From contig JAEZKP010000023.1 of NCBI GenBank assembly GCA_023436145.1, forward strand, positions 62,001 through 126,000: a DNA stretch of 64,000 nt, in the 5' to 3' direction. This document shows positions 36,952 to 46,428 of this stretch, in pieces. How positions within the stretch are numbered: position 1 is the first letter of the stretch; every line of letters begins with the position of its first letter. The notes under the pieces were generated by a model. That model had not been told where the DNA came from. It made no database searches and was given only the letters and a program-made list of their open reading frames with translations. This DNA comes from Fibrobacterota bacterium (GTDB lineage Bacteria > Fibrobacterota > Chitinivibrionia > Chitinivibrionales > Chitinispirillaceae). The translations under genes and the position numbers were made by a program.

Positions 36952-38145
36952 ATGTATTATCCTGTATCCGTAACTGATGATATTTTCTGGATAGGTGTAA
37001 ACGATTTTGAAACAGATCTTTTTGAAGGCATCTGGCCCCTTCCTCAAGGAATCACTTATAACTCCTATCTGATTACTGATCAGAAGACTGCAGTCATCGA
37101 TTCAGTCAAAGGTCAATTCTTCAGTACTTATCTGGATAAAATTCATCAAGCTTTGCCATCAGGAAAACCCATTGATTACCTTATAATAAACCATATGGAA
37201 CCAGACCATTCCGGCTCCGTAAAAACTTTACTAGAGCTTTATCCCAATCTGCAGGTAGTAGGTAATAAAAAAACAGCTGAATTTTTATACAGTTTTTTTA
37301 ATATCTCAAATAGAATCAAAATTGTTGAGAATGGAGAATCAATTGATCTGGGAAAACACAAGCTTCAGTTTTCGCTTACCCCTATGGTTCACTGGCCTGA
37401 AACTATGATGACCTATGACTGCCTGGATATGGTTCTTTTCAGCGGAGATGTCTTTGGGGGATTCGGGGCATTCCGTGGACCTATTTTCGACGATGAAGTT
37501 GATCTGATTTTTTATGAAAATGAAATTCTCCGTTACTTTTCTAACATCATTGGTAAATACAGTTTCATGGTGAGAAAAGCTATCGACAAAATCTCTTCCC
37601 TTAAAATAAAAATTGTCGCTCCCACTCATGGACCTGTTTTCCGGCGAAATCCTGAATTCATAATCAGAAAATACAGTGGATGGAGCAATTATGAAAGTGA
37701 AAGGGGGGCCGCTATAATTTACGGATCAATGTACAATAATACTGAGCGCATGGCACAGGTAATCGCCCGTACCTGTACAGAGTATAAAATACCTGTTTCC
37801 TTAAGGAATTTGGTACATGAGCACATTTCTTATGCGATTACTGATTGCTGGAGGTATAAAGTACTGTTTATTGGAACTCCAACTTACAATACAAAGCTTT
37901 TTCCACCGGTTCATCAGTTTATTTACAGCTTGGATGATAAATTTCTTAAATCAAGAGTTATTGCTTTGTTTGGTTCATATACCTGGAGCGGAGGAGGTGT
38001 AAAATCATTGATAGAGTCATCAAGATCAGGTAAATGGAATCTGGTGGAGCCTGTAGTGGAAGTAAAAAGTGCTCCTTGTGAAAACGACTTTAAAAACTGT
38101 GCAAAACTGGTTAGTAATGCCCTTCATTCAGCAGGTATTGTATAG
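36952..38145 (+). CDS. Flavodiiron protein (FprA family)
   Basis: This is a 397-residue two-domain protein. The metallo-beta-lactamase-like diiron part (about 1-245) has the ligand set NHMEPDHSGS, MVHWPE, GDVFGGFG and PTHGPVF. The C-terminal flavodoxin domain (about 250-397) has an FMN loop, IYGSMYNNTERM, and TPTYNTKLFP. Such enzymes reduce O2 (or NO) to water (or N2O) in anaerobes, using rubredoxin or coenzyme F420-like donors. It fits the oxygen-sensitive hydrogenase nearby. Confidence 0.95.
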   Translation: MYYPVSVTDDIFWIGVNDFETDLFEGIWPLPQGITYNSYLITDQKTAVIDSVKGQFFSTYLDKIHQALPSGKPIDYLIINHMEPDHSGSVKTLLELYPNLQVVGNKKTAEFLYSFFNISNRIKIVENGESIDLGKHKLQFSLTPMVHWPETMMTYDCLDMVLFSGDVFGGFGAFRGPIFDDEVDLIFYENEILRYFSNIIGKYSFMVRKAIDKISSLKIKIVAPTHGPVFRRNPEFIIRKYSGWSNYESERGAAIIYGSMYNNTERMAQVIARTCTEYKIPVSLRNLVHEHISYAITDCWRYKVLFIGTPTYNTKLFPPVHQFIYSLDDKFLKSRVIALFGSYTWSGGGVKSLIESSRSGKWNLVEPVVEVKSAPCENDFKNCAKLVSNALHSAGIV

Positions 38146-38260
38146 TTTTATTCTGCTTATTTTTCCTTCCGTCCTGTAAAGCCAGGAAGCATCAATGGAG
38201 TTGCTATTAACAGAACACATCCCAATTGTGGTAACTGGTAATTTTAAGGATATCCATCAT

Positions 38261-40321
38261 TCAGTATAATTCCTGATCAGTTACTTCAATTACAGGCAGG
38301 CATACTTCAGCACAAACTCCGGGAGGAGGAAAATTATTATTTATTTCTATAGCTCCTCCATGGCTTTCCACAATCCTTTTGACAATTCCTAATCCCAGCC
38401 CAGTGCCTCCCTTTCTGGTAGTGAAAAACGGTTCGAACATATGCTCAAAATGCTCTGGTTTGATTCCAGTTCCCTGATCTATAACCTTTATAATAACCAC
38501 TTTCTCTTTCGCATGTACCTCTATTACGATTTGTTGATCGGGTTTGCTGTGTGCACACGCGTTTTCCAAAAGATTAATAATCACCTGCTCAATTTTGGCT
38601 CTATCAGCCTGTACTTTTACCGATTGAGCATTTTCTTGAATGTTTATAATTACCTGATGTTCCCGACAGCCAGCCGACGACTGCATCCATAAATTGACTG
38701 CGGTAGGAATCAGTTTGGATATTATTACTGGCATCAAATTGCCTTTTTCTATAGGCCTTCCCAGGTTCAACAAATCCCGCATCAGATCAGAGAGTCGCAT
38801 CACCTGTTTACGGATAAGTTCGATGTAATCTGAATAGTCAGACTTTTCTCCCAGATCTTTACTTAATGCTTCAGTAATAGCCAGAATACCATTTAGAGGA
38901 TTTCTAACTTCATGAGCTACTCCTGAAGTCAGTTGCCCCAGCATTTTCATCTCCTGAGATTGCAAGAGCTGCCGTTCCATTTGTTTACGTTCAATTTCGT
39001 GTCCGATGTACCTGGCGAAGATTTCAATAAGATGCTTTTCAAAGTCACTAAACAATCTCTTTTTCTGATCAAGAATACAGATAGCCCCCAGAATTCTCCC
39101 CTTACTGCTCATCACAGGAACACCAAAAAAAGATTTCATAGCTGGAAACTTTTCCATGTAGGTGGGATATAACTGATTCAAATTCGCAGTAATCTGAAAG
39201 GGATGCCTTTCTCTATAAACAATGCCACAGGGATGATTTTCTAAAGACATTTCCGGAAAGTGAATTAACTCTTTATTTATGATCTGTGTAATTCTCCTGA
39301 ATTCATTTTTTTCCAAATATCCTAAAGCAACGGCTGGCACGTGAATCAATTCTGATATACTTAAAACGATCTGATCTGCAACTTCCTCCAGAGAAACTGA
39401 GATCGCGGTAGCCATAGTATACACCAGCTCCAACGCCTTATTCAGTTTGGAAGATTCGGTTTCAGCTCTGATTCTTTCGCAAGTTTGTTTTTTAAGGAGG
39501 TTATAACTTCTGGTAAGCGCAGCAGTACGGGCTTCAACCACCTTCTCGATTTCACCGTAAGCCATTTGTAATGCAGTTTCAGCCCTTTTTCTTTCCACAA
39601 TTGATCCAATGAGGCGGGCAGAAGAAAACAATTTGTTTTTGGCAATATCGATAATAAATCTTGGACGCGATTTGCTTGAGTTTGAATATTTTTTTAATTT
39701 TTCAATATCTGCACTTAATTTTTCGGCAATTTTTTTTAATATGATATTGTCTTTTGGTGGATCACCATATCCGAAGTTAATTGCTCCGATACTTGTTGAA
39801 CCTGCCTTGATCGGCATAGAATAGATACGAATACCCCCGGCACATTTTTCATCAACCGGTTGACCGGATTCAATCGCTATTCGAGCAAACTCTTTACAAC
39901 TACACTTATTCTCCAGAAAGCTATCGTCTGGACCACAGTTTTTCCCTGTTTTTATTTCATATAATGCCATCGATGCATCGCGTAGATATTTGCACCAGGG
40001 GGAACGGATAATATTCAATGCATAGCTGCCATCCTTTTCATGGATTGAAGAACAAGTATCTAATAATCCGATATAATCATTGATAATATCTAAAAGAAGA
40101 TCCTTACCGCAGGATTTTAATATTTCTCCATTCTCACTAAGAAATACTCTGTCAGATTCCAATACCTGAGAATCCGATCCGCTATTCGCAGTACTTTTCA
40201 TTTCGGCATTCATCGTTTCCGCTTGAAGCAGTGGTTTTTGTGACTCTATAAACAGCTCTGAAGGTACCGCGGAACTTGATTGTTTTAAAGAGTTGTCTGC
40301 AGAACTCATTGAAAAATCCAT
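38261..40321 (-). CDS. Sensor histidine kinase with PocR/GAF-type sensors
   Basis: This is a 686-residue soluble kinase. A low-complexity N-terminus (1-55) is followed by a PocR-like Cys-containing sensor (about 60-210; SPWCKYLRDAS, then CSCKEFARIAI). A coiled coil (about 240-300) and a GAF domain (about 310-450) come next. The HisKA dimerisation helix with the phospho-acceptor His is LTSGVAHEVRNPLNG, and the HATPase_c domain has N box LLENACAHS, G1 DQGTGIKPEHF and GGTGLGLGIVKRIVESHGG. No response regulator is adjacent. The PocR call is by pattern and less certain. Confidence 0.88.
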   Translation of the reverse strand: MDFSMSSADNSLKQSSSAVPSELFIESQKPLLQAETMNAEMKSTANSGSDSQVLESDRVFLSENGEILKSCGKDLLLDIINDYIGLLDTCSSIHEKDGSYALNIIRSPWCKYLRDASMALYEIKTGKNCGPDDSFLENKCSCKEFARIAIESGQPVDEKCAGGIRIYSMPIKAGSTSIGAINFGYGDPPKDNIILKKIAEKLSADIEKLKKYSNSSKSRPRFIIDIAKNKLFSSARLIGSIVERKRAETALQMAYGEIEKVVEARTAALTRSYNLLKKQTCERIRAETESSKLNKALELVYTMATAISVSLEEVADQIVLSISELIHVPAVALGYLEKNEFRRITQIINKELIHFPEMSLENHPCGIVYRERHPFQITANLNQLYPTYMEKFPAMKSFFGVPVMSSKGRILGAICILDQKKRLFSDFEKHLIEIFARYIGHEIERKQMERQLLQSQEMKMLGQLTSGVAHEVRNPLNGILAITEALSKDLGEKSDYSDYIELIRKQVMRLSDLMRDLLNLGRPIEKGNLMPVIISKLIPTAVNLWMQSSAGCREHQVIINIQENAQSVKVQADRAKIEQVIINLLENACAHSKPDQQIVIEVHAKEKVVIIKVIDQGTGIKPEHFEHMFEPFFTTRKGGTGLGLGIVKRIVESHGGAIEINNNFPPPGVCAEVCLPVIEVTDQELY

Positions 40322-40641
40322 TCAGTTTGATGTAGAATGTCTATAATTTCCATTAAACCTGCATACTTTCTGCTGAAAGTAAATAGTTCTGTAAAGTAGT
40401 CAAAATGAACAAAGAATTATCTGCAGTGAAAAAAAGAGAATGAGACTCACCGCATTCAGAGCAAAGTAACGAAGGAAATTCCTGTCAGTAATGTTTCAAA
40501 ACATTTTTTACTAAGGCGATTCTGCCAGGTGCAGGGAAAAGAGACTTACTCAAATAACCAAAAACCATCTATTATTCTGAACAGGAAGTTAGAATATAAT
40601 TTCTGTACTTACTAATCAAAAGTTACAATTGGCAACACACA
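40322..40641. other. 320-base intergenic region with nothing recognised
   Basis: This gap lies between hydE and the histidine kinase gene. It is AT-rich. I see no convincing terminator, operator or open frame in it. Confidence 0.5.
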
Positions 40642-41733
40642 TCAGACTTTATGAACAGCTCTGCGATCTCCCCATAAATCGATGGCTACCGATCTGCCAA
40701 CCGATTGAATTCTACGGGATAGGCAACCTTTGCACTGTTCTGCGTTTTCATCGATACAGGGTTTACCTTCATAAAGCATGTATTGTTTTTTAAACTCAGT
40801 TGGAGTTAATTGAGGCATCACAACATTTGCTCCAAATTTTAAGCCCATCTCCCTGCCATCGTGTTTTAAAGCCTGCAGTGCAGTTGTTGCTGCAATGTTA
40901 ATATCCTTCAAAACCATACGGGTGACAGCTATCATCTTAAGTGAGTTTAAAAAGTGGGATTCCAATTGTCCTTCCTGTTCATCTTTATATATGGAAAAGG
41001 GTGTCTGTTCATGAACTATAAATGGCCCCATTCCAATCATATCCACACCGATATTTTTAAAGAAAAGAATATCATTGGCCAGATGCTCCGGAGTTTGTCC
41101 TGGTAAACCAATCATAACCCCGGTCCCAACCAGAAACCCGATTTCTTTCAGTGTTTGCAGACACTTCACACGAGAGTCAAAAGTCTGAGCAGGAGGATGA
41201 ATTGAGGAAAAAAGTTCTTTATCAGAAGTTTCAATTCTGAGAAGATACCTGTGTGCCCCTGCATCAAAAAAATTCTGATAAGTCTGTCTGGTCTGTTCAC
41301 CGACACAAAGTGTGATTCCCAGCCCCCCTGGCAAATTCTCTGACCTGGTAACATTCTTAATTGTTCTAACAGTATCAGTAATAAAATCGGTGAATGCACT
41401 GTCCTGACGTTCGCCGGATTGAAGAACTATCGAGCCGTAACCCTGTTGTGCACACCATAAAGCTCCATCTATTATCTGCTCTTTTGAAATCAGGTAACGC
41501 TTAACCTGGCTGTTACTCTTTCTGATCCCACAGTAATAGCAATCTGAAGTGCAAATATTGGAAAATTCGACCAGTCCCCTGAAGTAAACTGATGGTCCCC
41601 GGTATTTGAGCAGTACCTTCTCAGCAGCAATACGAAGCTCCTCGAGAGATTCAGGCTCGCTGATGGAAAGCAATTTTACAATATCTTCACTTGTGAATTC
41701 ATCTTTCTTTAAAATCGATGCTATACTATTCAT
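40642..41733 (-). CDS. hydE: [FeFe] hydrogenase H-cluster maturase HydE (radical SAM)
   Basis: This is a 363-residue radical SAM enzyme. The SAM cluster motif CTSDCYYCGIRKSN (CxxxCxxC) is preceded by YFRGLVEFSN. Further family features are GYGSIVLQSGERQD, the IETSDKELF stretch and the C-terminal ANVVMPQLTPTEFKKQYMLY. A C-terminal Cys trio (CIDENAEQCKGC) matches the accessory cluster present in many HydE. It contributes to the organic/iron part of the diiron subcluster. Its start overlaps the stop of the 84-residue gene by ATGA. Confidence 0.95.
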   Translation of the reverse strand: MNSIASILKKDEFTSEDIVKLLSISEPESLEELRIAAEKVLLKYRGPSVYFRGLVEFSNICTSDCYYCGIRKSNSQVKRYLISKEQIIDGALWCAQQGYGSIVLQSGERQDSAFTDFITDTVRTIKNVTRSENLPGGLGITLCVGEQTRQTYQNFFDAGAHRYLLRIETSDKELFSSIHPPAQTFDSRVKCLQTLKEIGFLVGTGVMIGLPGQTPEHLANDILFFKNIGVDMIGMGPFIVHEQTPFSIYKDEQEGQLESHFLNSLKMIAVTRMVLKDINIAATTALQALKHDGREMGLKFGANVVMPQLTPTEFKKQYMLYEGKPCIDENAEQCKGCLSRRIQSVGRSVAIDLWGDRRAVHKV

Positions 41734-41984
41734 AGTGAGTTAACTCCCAGGTCAAGTAATTTTTTTTCCAGCTCCTTCTGTCTGCCAGCATCAAGGTTAT
41801 TCCATCCATACACAACAGCACCGCAATTCGGATTAAGAACAATTCTGCTGGATGAAGAGACTGGAATTTTATCAATAGATGTACGTTTTGAGAATGACCA
41901 TCTGCGACCTGTGATTCTGGCGATCAGAATAGTAACTCCAAATGCATCTTCCAGTAAAGTCAATTTTTGATTCAGTTGATCCAT
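41730..41984 (-). CDS. Small unknown protein in the hydrogenase maturation operon
   Basis: This is an 84-residue protein that I do not recognise. It starts with a coiled or helical segment (MDQLNQKLTLLEDAFG). Basic and hydrophobic strands follow (RITGRRWSFSKRTS), then NPNCGAVVYGWNNLD with one Cys, and a final helix DAGRQKELEKKLLDLG. It lies between hydG (18 bases) and hydE (4-base ATGA overlap), so it is almost certainly translated and coexpressed with them. The context suggests an accessory role in H-cluster assembly. Confidence 0.75.
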   Translation of the reverse strand: MDQLNQKLTLLEDAFGVTILIARITGRRWSFSKRTSIDKIPVSSSSRIVLNPNCGAVVYGWNNLDAGRQKELEKKLLDLGVNSL

Positions 41985-42002
41985 AGTAAGCCCATCTGTG
42001 TA

Positions 42003-43499
42003 TTAAAAATAAATATCCCTTTCTCCTTTGACAGTGCGTTCGTATTGCTCGATGAAAGAGGGATAAACAGCAGGCATTTTAATTTTTATTTCTTCGATCT
42101 CACGGGCAATAATTCTTTCTCCAATCTGCTTAGTTTCGGGACTGGCAAAGTCATCAAGCCATTCTCTATAAGTAATGACTGCGTTAAGCTTACAGAATTT
42201 TCCTTCAGCACCAGTTCTGAGCAGATCCATTATACATTGCCCGGTTCTGCCACAGCGGTACCCGGCAGTACAGAATGAAGTTATGTAACCCATGCCAGCC
42301 AGTTCACGCACCACTTCGTCGAGACTTCGGGTGTCTCCCAGAATAAATTGCTGACGGTTAGCAAGCTGCTCCCTGACCGCGGAATCATGATAAGCACCCA
42401 AACCGATTTTGCTGGACGCATCGGTTTGGGTAATTCCCAGCGGAATCATCTCTTTACGCATGCGAGCATCTTCCCTGGCTGTCAGAATCATCCCGGTATA
42501 AGGAACCGCCAGTCTGATAACTACTATTGCTTTTCGAAAATCGCTGTCGCTGACTCTATTACTCAAACCAATGGCAAACGGTGTATTTTCCGCTGGTTCT
42601 ATCCTGGGAAATGAAATTGTATGGGGGCCGATTCCGAATTTCTTTTCCAGCTCCACAGCATGGGCCAGTAATCCCATGACCTCAAATTTCCAGTCATGCA
42701 AGCCAAACAACGCTCCGATCCCCACATCATCGATTCCGGCTTCTAAAGCACGATGCATTGCATATAACCTCCACCGGTAATTTCCCTTCAGAGTATTTGA
42801 GGGATGCACTTTTCTGTAAGCTTGCTTATGGTAAGTTTCCTGAAAAATCTGATAAGTACCTATCCCTACCTCATTAAGCGATCTGAAGTCTTCAATCGAT
42901 AACGGAGCACCATTTACATTGACCCTGCGGATCGCACCATAACCACCACTGGATAAGGGGATCTTGACATCATAAATCGCCCTTAAAGTATCTATCATAT
43001 ATGGAGTATCAGAATCCGGGTGCTCTCCATAAACCACGATCAAACGTTTATGACCAATAGTCCCGGCCAGCACTTCGACTTCCTGACGCACCTGATCAAG
43101 CGAAAGAATACCTCTGTTTACAGCCTTGTTATTTTCGCGTAATCCGCAATAAAGACAATTGTTTACGCATGCTATTGATAGATACAACGGGGCAAATGTG
43201 ACTATGCGATTATCATATACCTTTTTTTTAATGATTCCTGCAGCCTCTTCCATTTCATGCCATAGCTGCGGATCAGTGACATTAAGAAGGGTTGCGGTTT
43301 CCTGTGGAGTCAGTGTCTTTATTTCCAGTGACTTAGCAATAATTTCACGCACCCTTGATGGTTCTGCATTGCGTTGATTTTCCAGGTCTTTTTCAATAAT
43401 TTCTTCATTTATAAACTCTGTACCATCATCATTAAGATACCTGGTTATCTGCTCTTCCTTGATCTTGTCTTTTTTCCAGTTTTGAATATCCACTGACAT
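42003..43499 (-). CDS. hydG: [FeFe] hydrogenase maturase HydG (tyrosine lyase, radical SAM)
   Basis: This is a 498-residue enzyme that cleaves tyrosine to give CO and cyanide ligands on an iron synthon. The SAM cluster motif is IACVNNCLYCGLRENN. The C-terminal auxiliary-cluster cysteines are in FCTAGYRCGRTGQCIM and GKFCKLNA. HydG-like phrases include QIFQETYHKQAYRKVHPS and HTISFPRIEPAENTPF. It lies between hydF and the small unknown gene with short spacing. Confidence 0.96.
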   Translation of the reverse strand: MSVDIQNWKKDKIKEEQITRYLNDDGTEFINEEIIEKDLENQRNAEPSRVREIIAKSLEIKTLTPQETATLLNVTDPQLWHEMEEAAGIIKKKVYDNRIVTFAPLYLSIACVNNCLYCGLRENNKAVNRGILSLDQVRQEVEVLAGTIGHKRLIVVYGEHPDSDTPYMIDTLRAIYDVKIPLSSGGYGAIRRVNVNGAPLSIEDFRSLNEVGIGTYQIFQETYHKQAYRKVHPSNTLKGNYRWRLYAMHRALEAGIDDVGIGALFGLHDWKFEVMGLLAHAVELEKKFGIGPHTISFPRIEPAENTPFAIGLSNRVSDSDFRKAIVVIRLAVPYTGMILTAREDARMRKEMIPLGITQTDASSKIGLGAYHDSAVREQLANRQQFILGDTRSLDEVVRELAGMGYITSFCTAGYRCGRTGQCIMDLLRTGAEGKFCKLNAVITYREWLDDFASPETKQIGERIIAREIEEIKIKMPAVYPSFIEQYERTVKGERDIYF

Positions 43500-43516
43500 A
43501 TTTATACTCCTGTCTG

Positions 43517-44773
43517 TTATCTGTTTTCTATTGAGATTTTTTCAGATTGAAAGGTTTCCAGAGCTGCTGGAAAAGGTGACAATACCCTTTGCAGTACGCC
43601 TTGCAAAAAAGAGATGGCTACTCCGTAATTGGTTATAGCGACTCCAGCCTGCTTTGCTTTTTGAATCCTCACCAGCATTTCCCGGCGGGTAAGCATACAT
43701 GCCCCGCAATGGATAACCAGTTTATATTGGGAAAGGTTATCCGGAAAGTCTCTTCCGCTGCACACGTCAATCTGAAGTTCCTCACCGCAATATTGCCTTA
43801 ACCACCTTGGAATTTTCACTCTTCCTATGTCATCTTCTGCTGCATGATGAGTGCAGGCTTCGGCGATCAACACCTTATCACCTGTAGAGAGTGAGTCTAT
43901 AGTTACAGCACCACGGACTTCTTCACAAAGATCACCTTTATAGCGGGCGAAGAGAATGGAAAATGTTGTACATGGTACAGCCTGGGGAGTATCAGCAACC
44001 ATTTTTAAAACGATTTGTGAATCACAGACCACAAGTCCCGGTGGATTTTTAAGAGTCTGTAGTACTGAAACATACTCCCTCTCTTTAACTACCAGGGTAG
44101 CAGCATCGTTATCCAAAGCATCTCTTATTGCCTGCACCTGGGGTAAAATCAATCTTCCTTTAGGTGCCTGAAGATCGATTGGAACAACCAGTATTGCGAT
44201 TTCTCCAGGAGAAAGCAGGTCACCTAAAATGGAAGGTTGCCTGATCATCTCCTCAGGAACAACCTCCATCAATTTCTGTTTAAAATCCAGAATATAAGCA
44301 TTTCTGTCGGATAGATCGGTACTTGAACAGGTTACTGTTTTTCCGGTTTTGCTCTTGACTATTTCCAGAAAATCCTGAGAAACAGCCAGTTTATCTATTT
44401 TGTTAATAACTACGATCAGTGGTAAATTGTGCGTGGATGCTTCAGAGGTGATTCTTTCCTCGAATTCCCCCCAGACTCCAGCTTCAGTAATGAGGACACA
44501 AACTTCAGCCCTCTCCATCGCTGCAGCAGTTTTCCGAAGCCTGGCTTCAGAAAGTTCCGACTGATCATCAACTCCAGCTGTATCTAAAAACATCACTGGC
44601 CCCAACGGGAGCAGTTCCATCGCTTTTTCCACCACATCTGTGGTAGTACCCGGTACCGGTGAAGTCACAGCCACATCCTGACCAGCTATCATGTTCAGGA
44701 AACTTGACTTACCAACGTTTGTGCGGCCGAAAAGACCTATCTGTAACCGCATCGATTTGGGAGTTGTCTGCAT
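43517..44773 (-). CDS. hydF: [FeFe] hydrogenase maturation GTPase HydF
   Basis: This is a 418-residue scaffold protein that carries the 2Fe precursor to HydA. The N-terminal G domain has the P-loop GLFGRTNVGKSSFLN, switch PGTTTD, DTAGVDD and the NKID base motif. The C-terminal cluster-binding domain has CTHH...HCGAC, fitting the CxHx(n)HCxxC signature. It lies 17 bases before hydG and one base after aspA. Confidence 0.96.
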   Translation of the reverse strand: MQTTPKSMRLQIGLFGRTNVGKSSFLNMIAGQDVAVTSPVPGTTTDVVEKAMELLPLGPVMFLDTAGVDDQSELSEARLRKTAAAMERAEVCVLITEAGVWGEFEERITSEASTHNLPLIVVINKIDKLAVSQDFLEIVKSKTGKTVTCSSTDLSDRNAYILDFKQKLMEVVPEEMIRQPSILGDLLSPGEIAILVVPIDLQAPKGRLILPQVQAIRDALDNDAATLVVKEREYVSVLQTLKNPPGLVVCDSQIVLKMVADTPQAVPCTTFSILFARYKGDLCEEVRGAVTIDSLSTGDKVLIAEACTHHAAEDDIGRVKIPRWLRQYCGEELQIDVCSGRDFPDNLSQYKLVIHCGACMLTRREMLVRIQKAKQAGVAITNYGVAISFLQGVLQRVLSPFPAALETFQSEKISIENR

Positions 44774-44774
44774 G

Positions 44775-46172
44775 CTATTCCTTCTTTGTTCTTTCCATCG
44801 TTTCTTTATAACCTAATGACATCAAGGAAGTCGGCGAGAGTACTTTGTCAACCATCTGCTCCCCTAGCCTGCTCTTAAGAAATACCATAAAATTCTGCTG
44901 TCCGCTTCTGGTATATTCAACCACCAGTTCTTCTGCCTTTTGATATCCCAGATATGGAAGAAATGCTGTTATAAGTGTGGTACTCTCAAAAGCATGGCTC
45001 AAACACACCCCGGCATTCGCGATTATAGCTTCTGTCATTTTAGCCAGAGATTTACTTATATTTGTAAGAAGATTCAAAGATTCAAGTAAAGCCAAGGATA
45101 CAAGTGGCAGAAACTCGTTTATTTGTAAAGTACCACGGCTTGCACAATTTACAATAACAGAATGGTTGGATTCCACCTTTATACCTGCAGAAACAGCAGC
45201 CTCCAAAATGACAGGATTCACCTTGCCTGGCATAATCGATGAACCAGCCTGAACAGCCGGAATCGAGATCTCCTTCAGAAAATGGAGTAATCTCAGGTCG
45301 TTACTGATTTTTATCAGAGTAGAAGCATAAGCAGAGAGCATTCCGGAGACCTCGACAAAAACATCTGCATTAGCTGTCTGGTCCATCACATTTTCGCCCC
45401 TTGTGATTCCATAACCGGTAAGCTCCCTGAGCTTTTCATTGATCAGAAAGATGTATTTGCGGGGAGCAGTAATCCCTGTACCAACTGCGGTTCCGCCAAT
45501 GTTTACCATTCGCAGACGTTCTTCACATTTAAAAGTACGCCAGCGGTCGCGGGCAATTGCATCTGAAAAGGATGAGAACTGTGATCCGAGAGTAATCGGA
45601 ACCGCTTCCTGAAGCTCTGTGCGGCCCACCATTATTATTGAAGCCCATTGTTTTTCTTTGCGCTGCAACTCCCCCTGAAACTGCGCAATTGCTTCACTTA
45701 ATAGTCTCACACCTTCGATAGCTGCTATTTTTATTGATGTAGGATAAACATCGTTTGTAGACTGATGCAGATTAACCTGTTCCAGAGGATGACAATGAGA
45801 GTAATCTCCTTTTTGATAACCCATCAGCTCCAAAGCACGGTTAGCCAGTACTTCATTAATGTTCATGTTGGTGGAGGTGCCAGCTCCACCCTGCAAAGCA
45901 TCCACGGGAAACTGATCCGACAGTTGACCTGCAATGATTTCATCGCAGGCGACGCTTATCGCATCGGCTACCTTCTTATTCAGGTATCCCAACTCTCTGT
46001 TTGTTTCACAACAGGCTTTTTTTACTCTTGCCAGCGCTCTTATGAGCTGCATCGGAACAGATTGTCCTGTCAAAGCAAAGTTGGTCATAGCCCTGAATGT
46101 ATGAATACCCCAGTAAACATTTTCGGGAATCTTACATTCACCCAGAAGGTCAGTTTCAATACGATAGTTCAC
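44775..46172 (-). CDS. aspA: Aspartate ammonia-lyase
   Basis: This is a 465-residue member of the fumarase/aspartase superfamily, with GGAGTSTNMNINEVLANRA, VNLHQSTNDVYPTS and the catalytic loop GSSIMPGKVNPV. It makes fumarate and ammonia from aspartate. Its position inside the hydrogenase maturation operon (4 bases after the TM1266-like gene, 1 base before hydF) is found in other anaerobes. A link to nitrogen supply for the azadithiolate bridge is an inference. Confidence 0.93.
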   Translation of the reverse strand: MNYRIETDLLGECKIPENVYWGIHTFRAMTNFALTGQSVPMQLIRALARVKKACCETNRELGYLNKKVADAISVACDEIIAGQLSDQFPVDALQGGAGTSTNMNINEVLANRALELMGYQKGDYSHCHPLEQVNLHQSTNDVYPTSIKIAAIEGVRLLSEAIAQFQGELQRKEKQWASIIMVGRTELQEAVPITLGSQFSSFSDAIARDRWRTFKCEERLRMVNIGGTAVGTGITAPRKYIFLINEKLRELTGYGITRGENVMDQTANADVFVEVSGMLSAYASTLIKISNDLRLLHFLKEISIPAVQAGSSIMPGKVNPVILEAAVSAGIKVESNHSVIVNCASRGTLQINEFLPLVSLALLESLNLLTNISKSLAKMTEAIIANAGVCLSHAFESTTLITAFLPYLGYQKAEELVVEYTRSGQQNFMVFLKSRLGEQMVDKVLSPTSLMSLGYKETMERTKKE

Positions 46173-46176
46173 TGTA

Positions 46177-46428
46177 TCACTTTCCTTTACTCAGCGCGGA
46201 TTTTACAGTTACCCCATCAATCATGCCCAGTTTCCCGGTCAACACCCCCAGCTCATCAGTGGTCATATCCACCACCAGCGTGATAACACAGCAACTTTTC
46301 TTCTGATAAGGAATTCCTGTCCGGGCGATAATCGAATCACCAAAATCGGAAAGTGTTTTATTTACCAGTTCTGCACTGTTTTTGCGGTTTTCCAGGATAA
46401 TACCTATAAAGCCAAGTCTTTTTTCCAT
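46177..46428 (-). CDS. TM1266-type iron-only hydrogenase system regulator
   Basis: This is an 83-residue ferredoxin-fold (ACT/NikR-C-like) protein. Family features are RLGFIGIILENRK, FGDSIIARTGIPY and ITLVVDMTTDELGVLTGKLG. It is a conserved neighbour of hydEFG genes and is thought to be regulatory, though its mode of action is unproven. It is the first gene of the maturation operon. A clear AAGGAG ribosome-binding site precedes the ATG. Confidence 0.9.
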   Translation of the reverse strand: MEKRLGFIGIILENRKNSAELVNKTLSDFGDSIIARTGIPYQKKSCCVITLVVDMTTDELGVLTGKLGMIDGVTVKSALSKGK

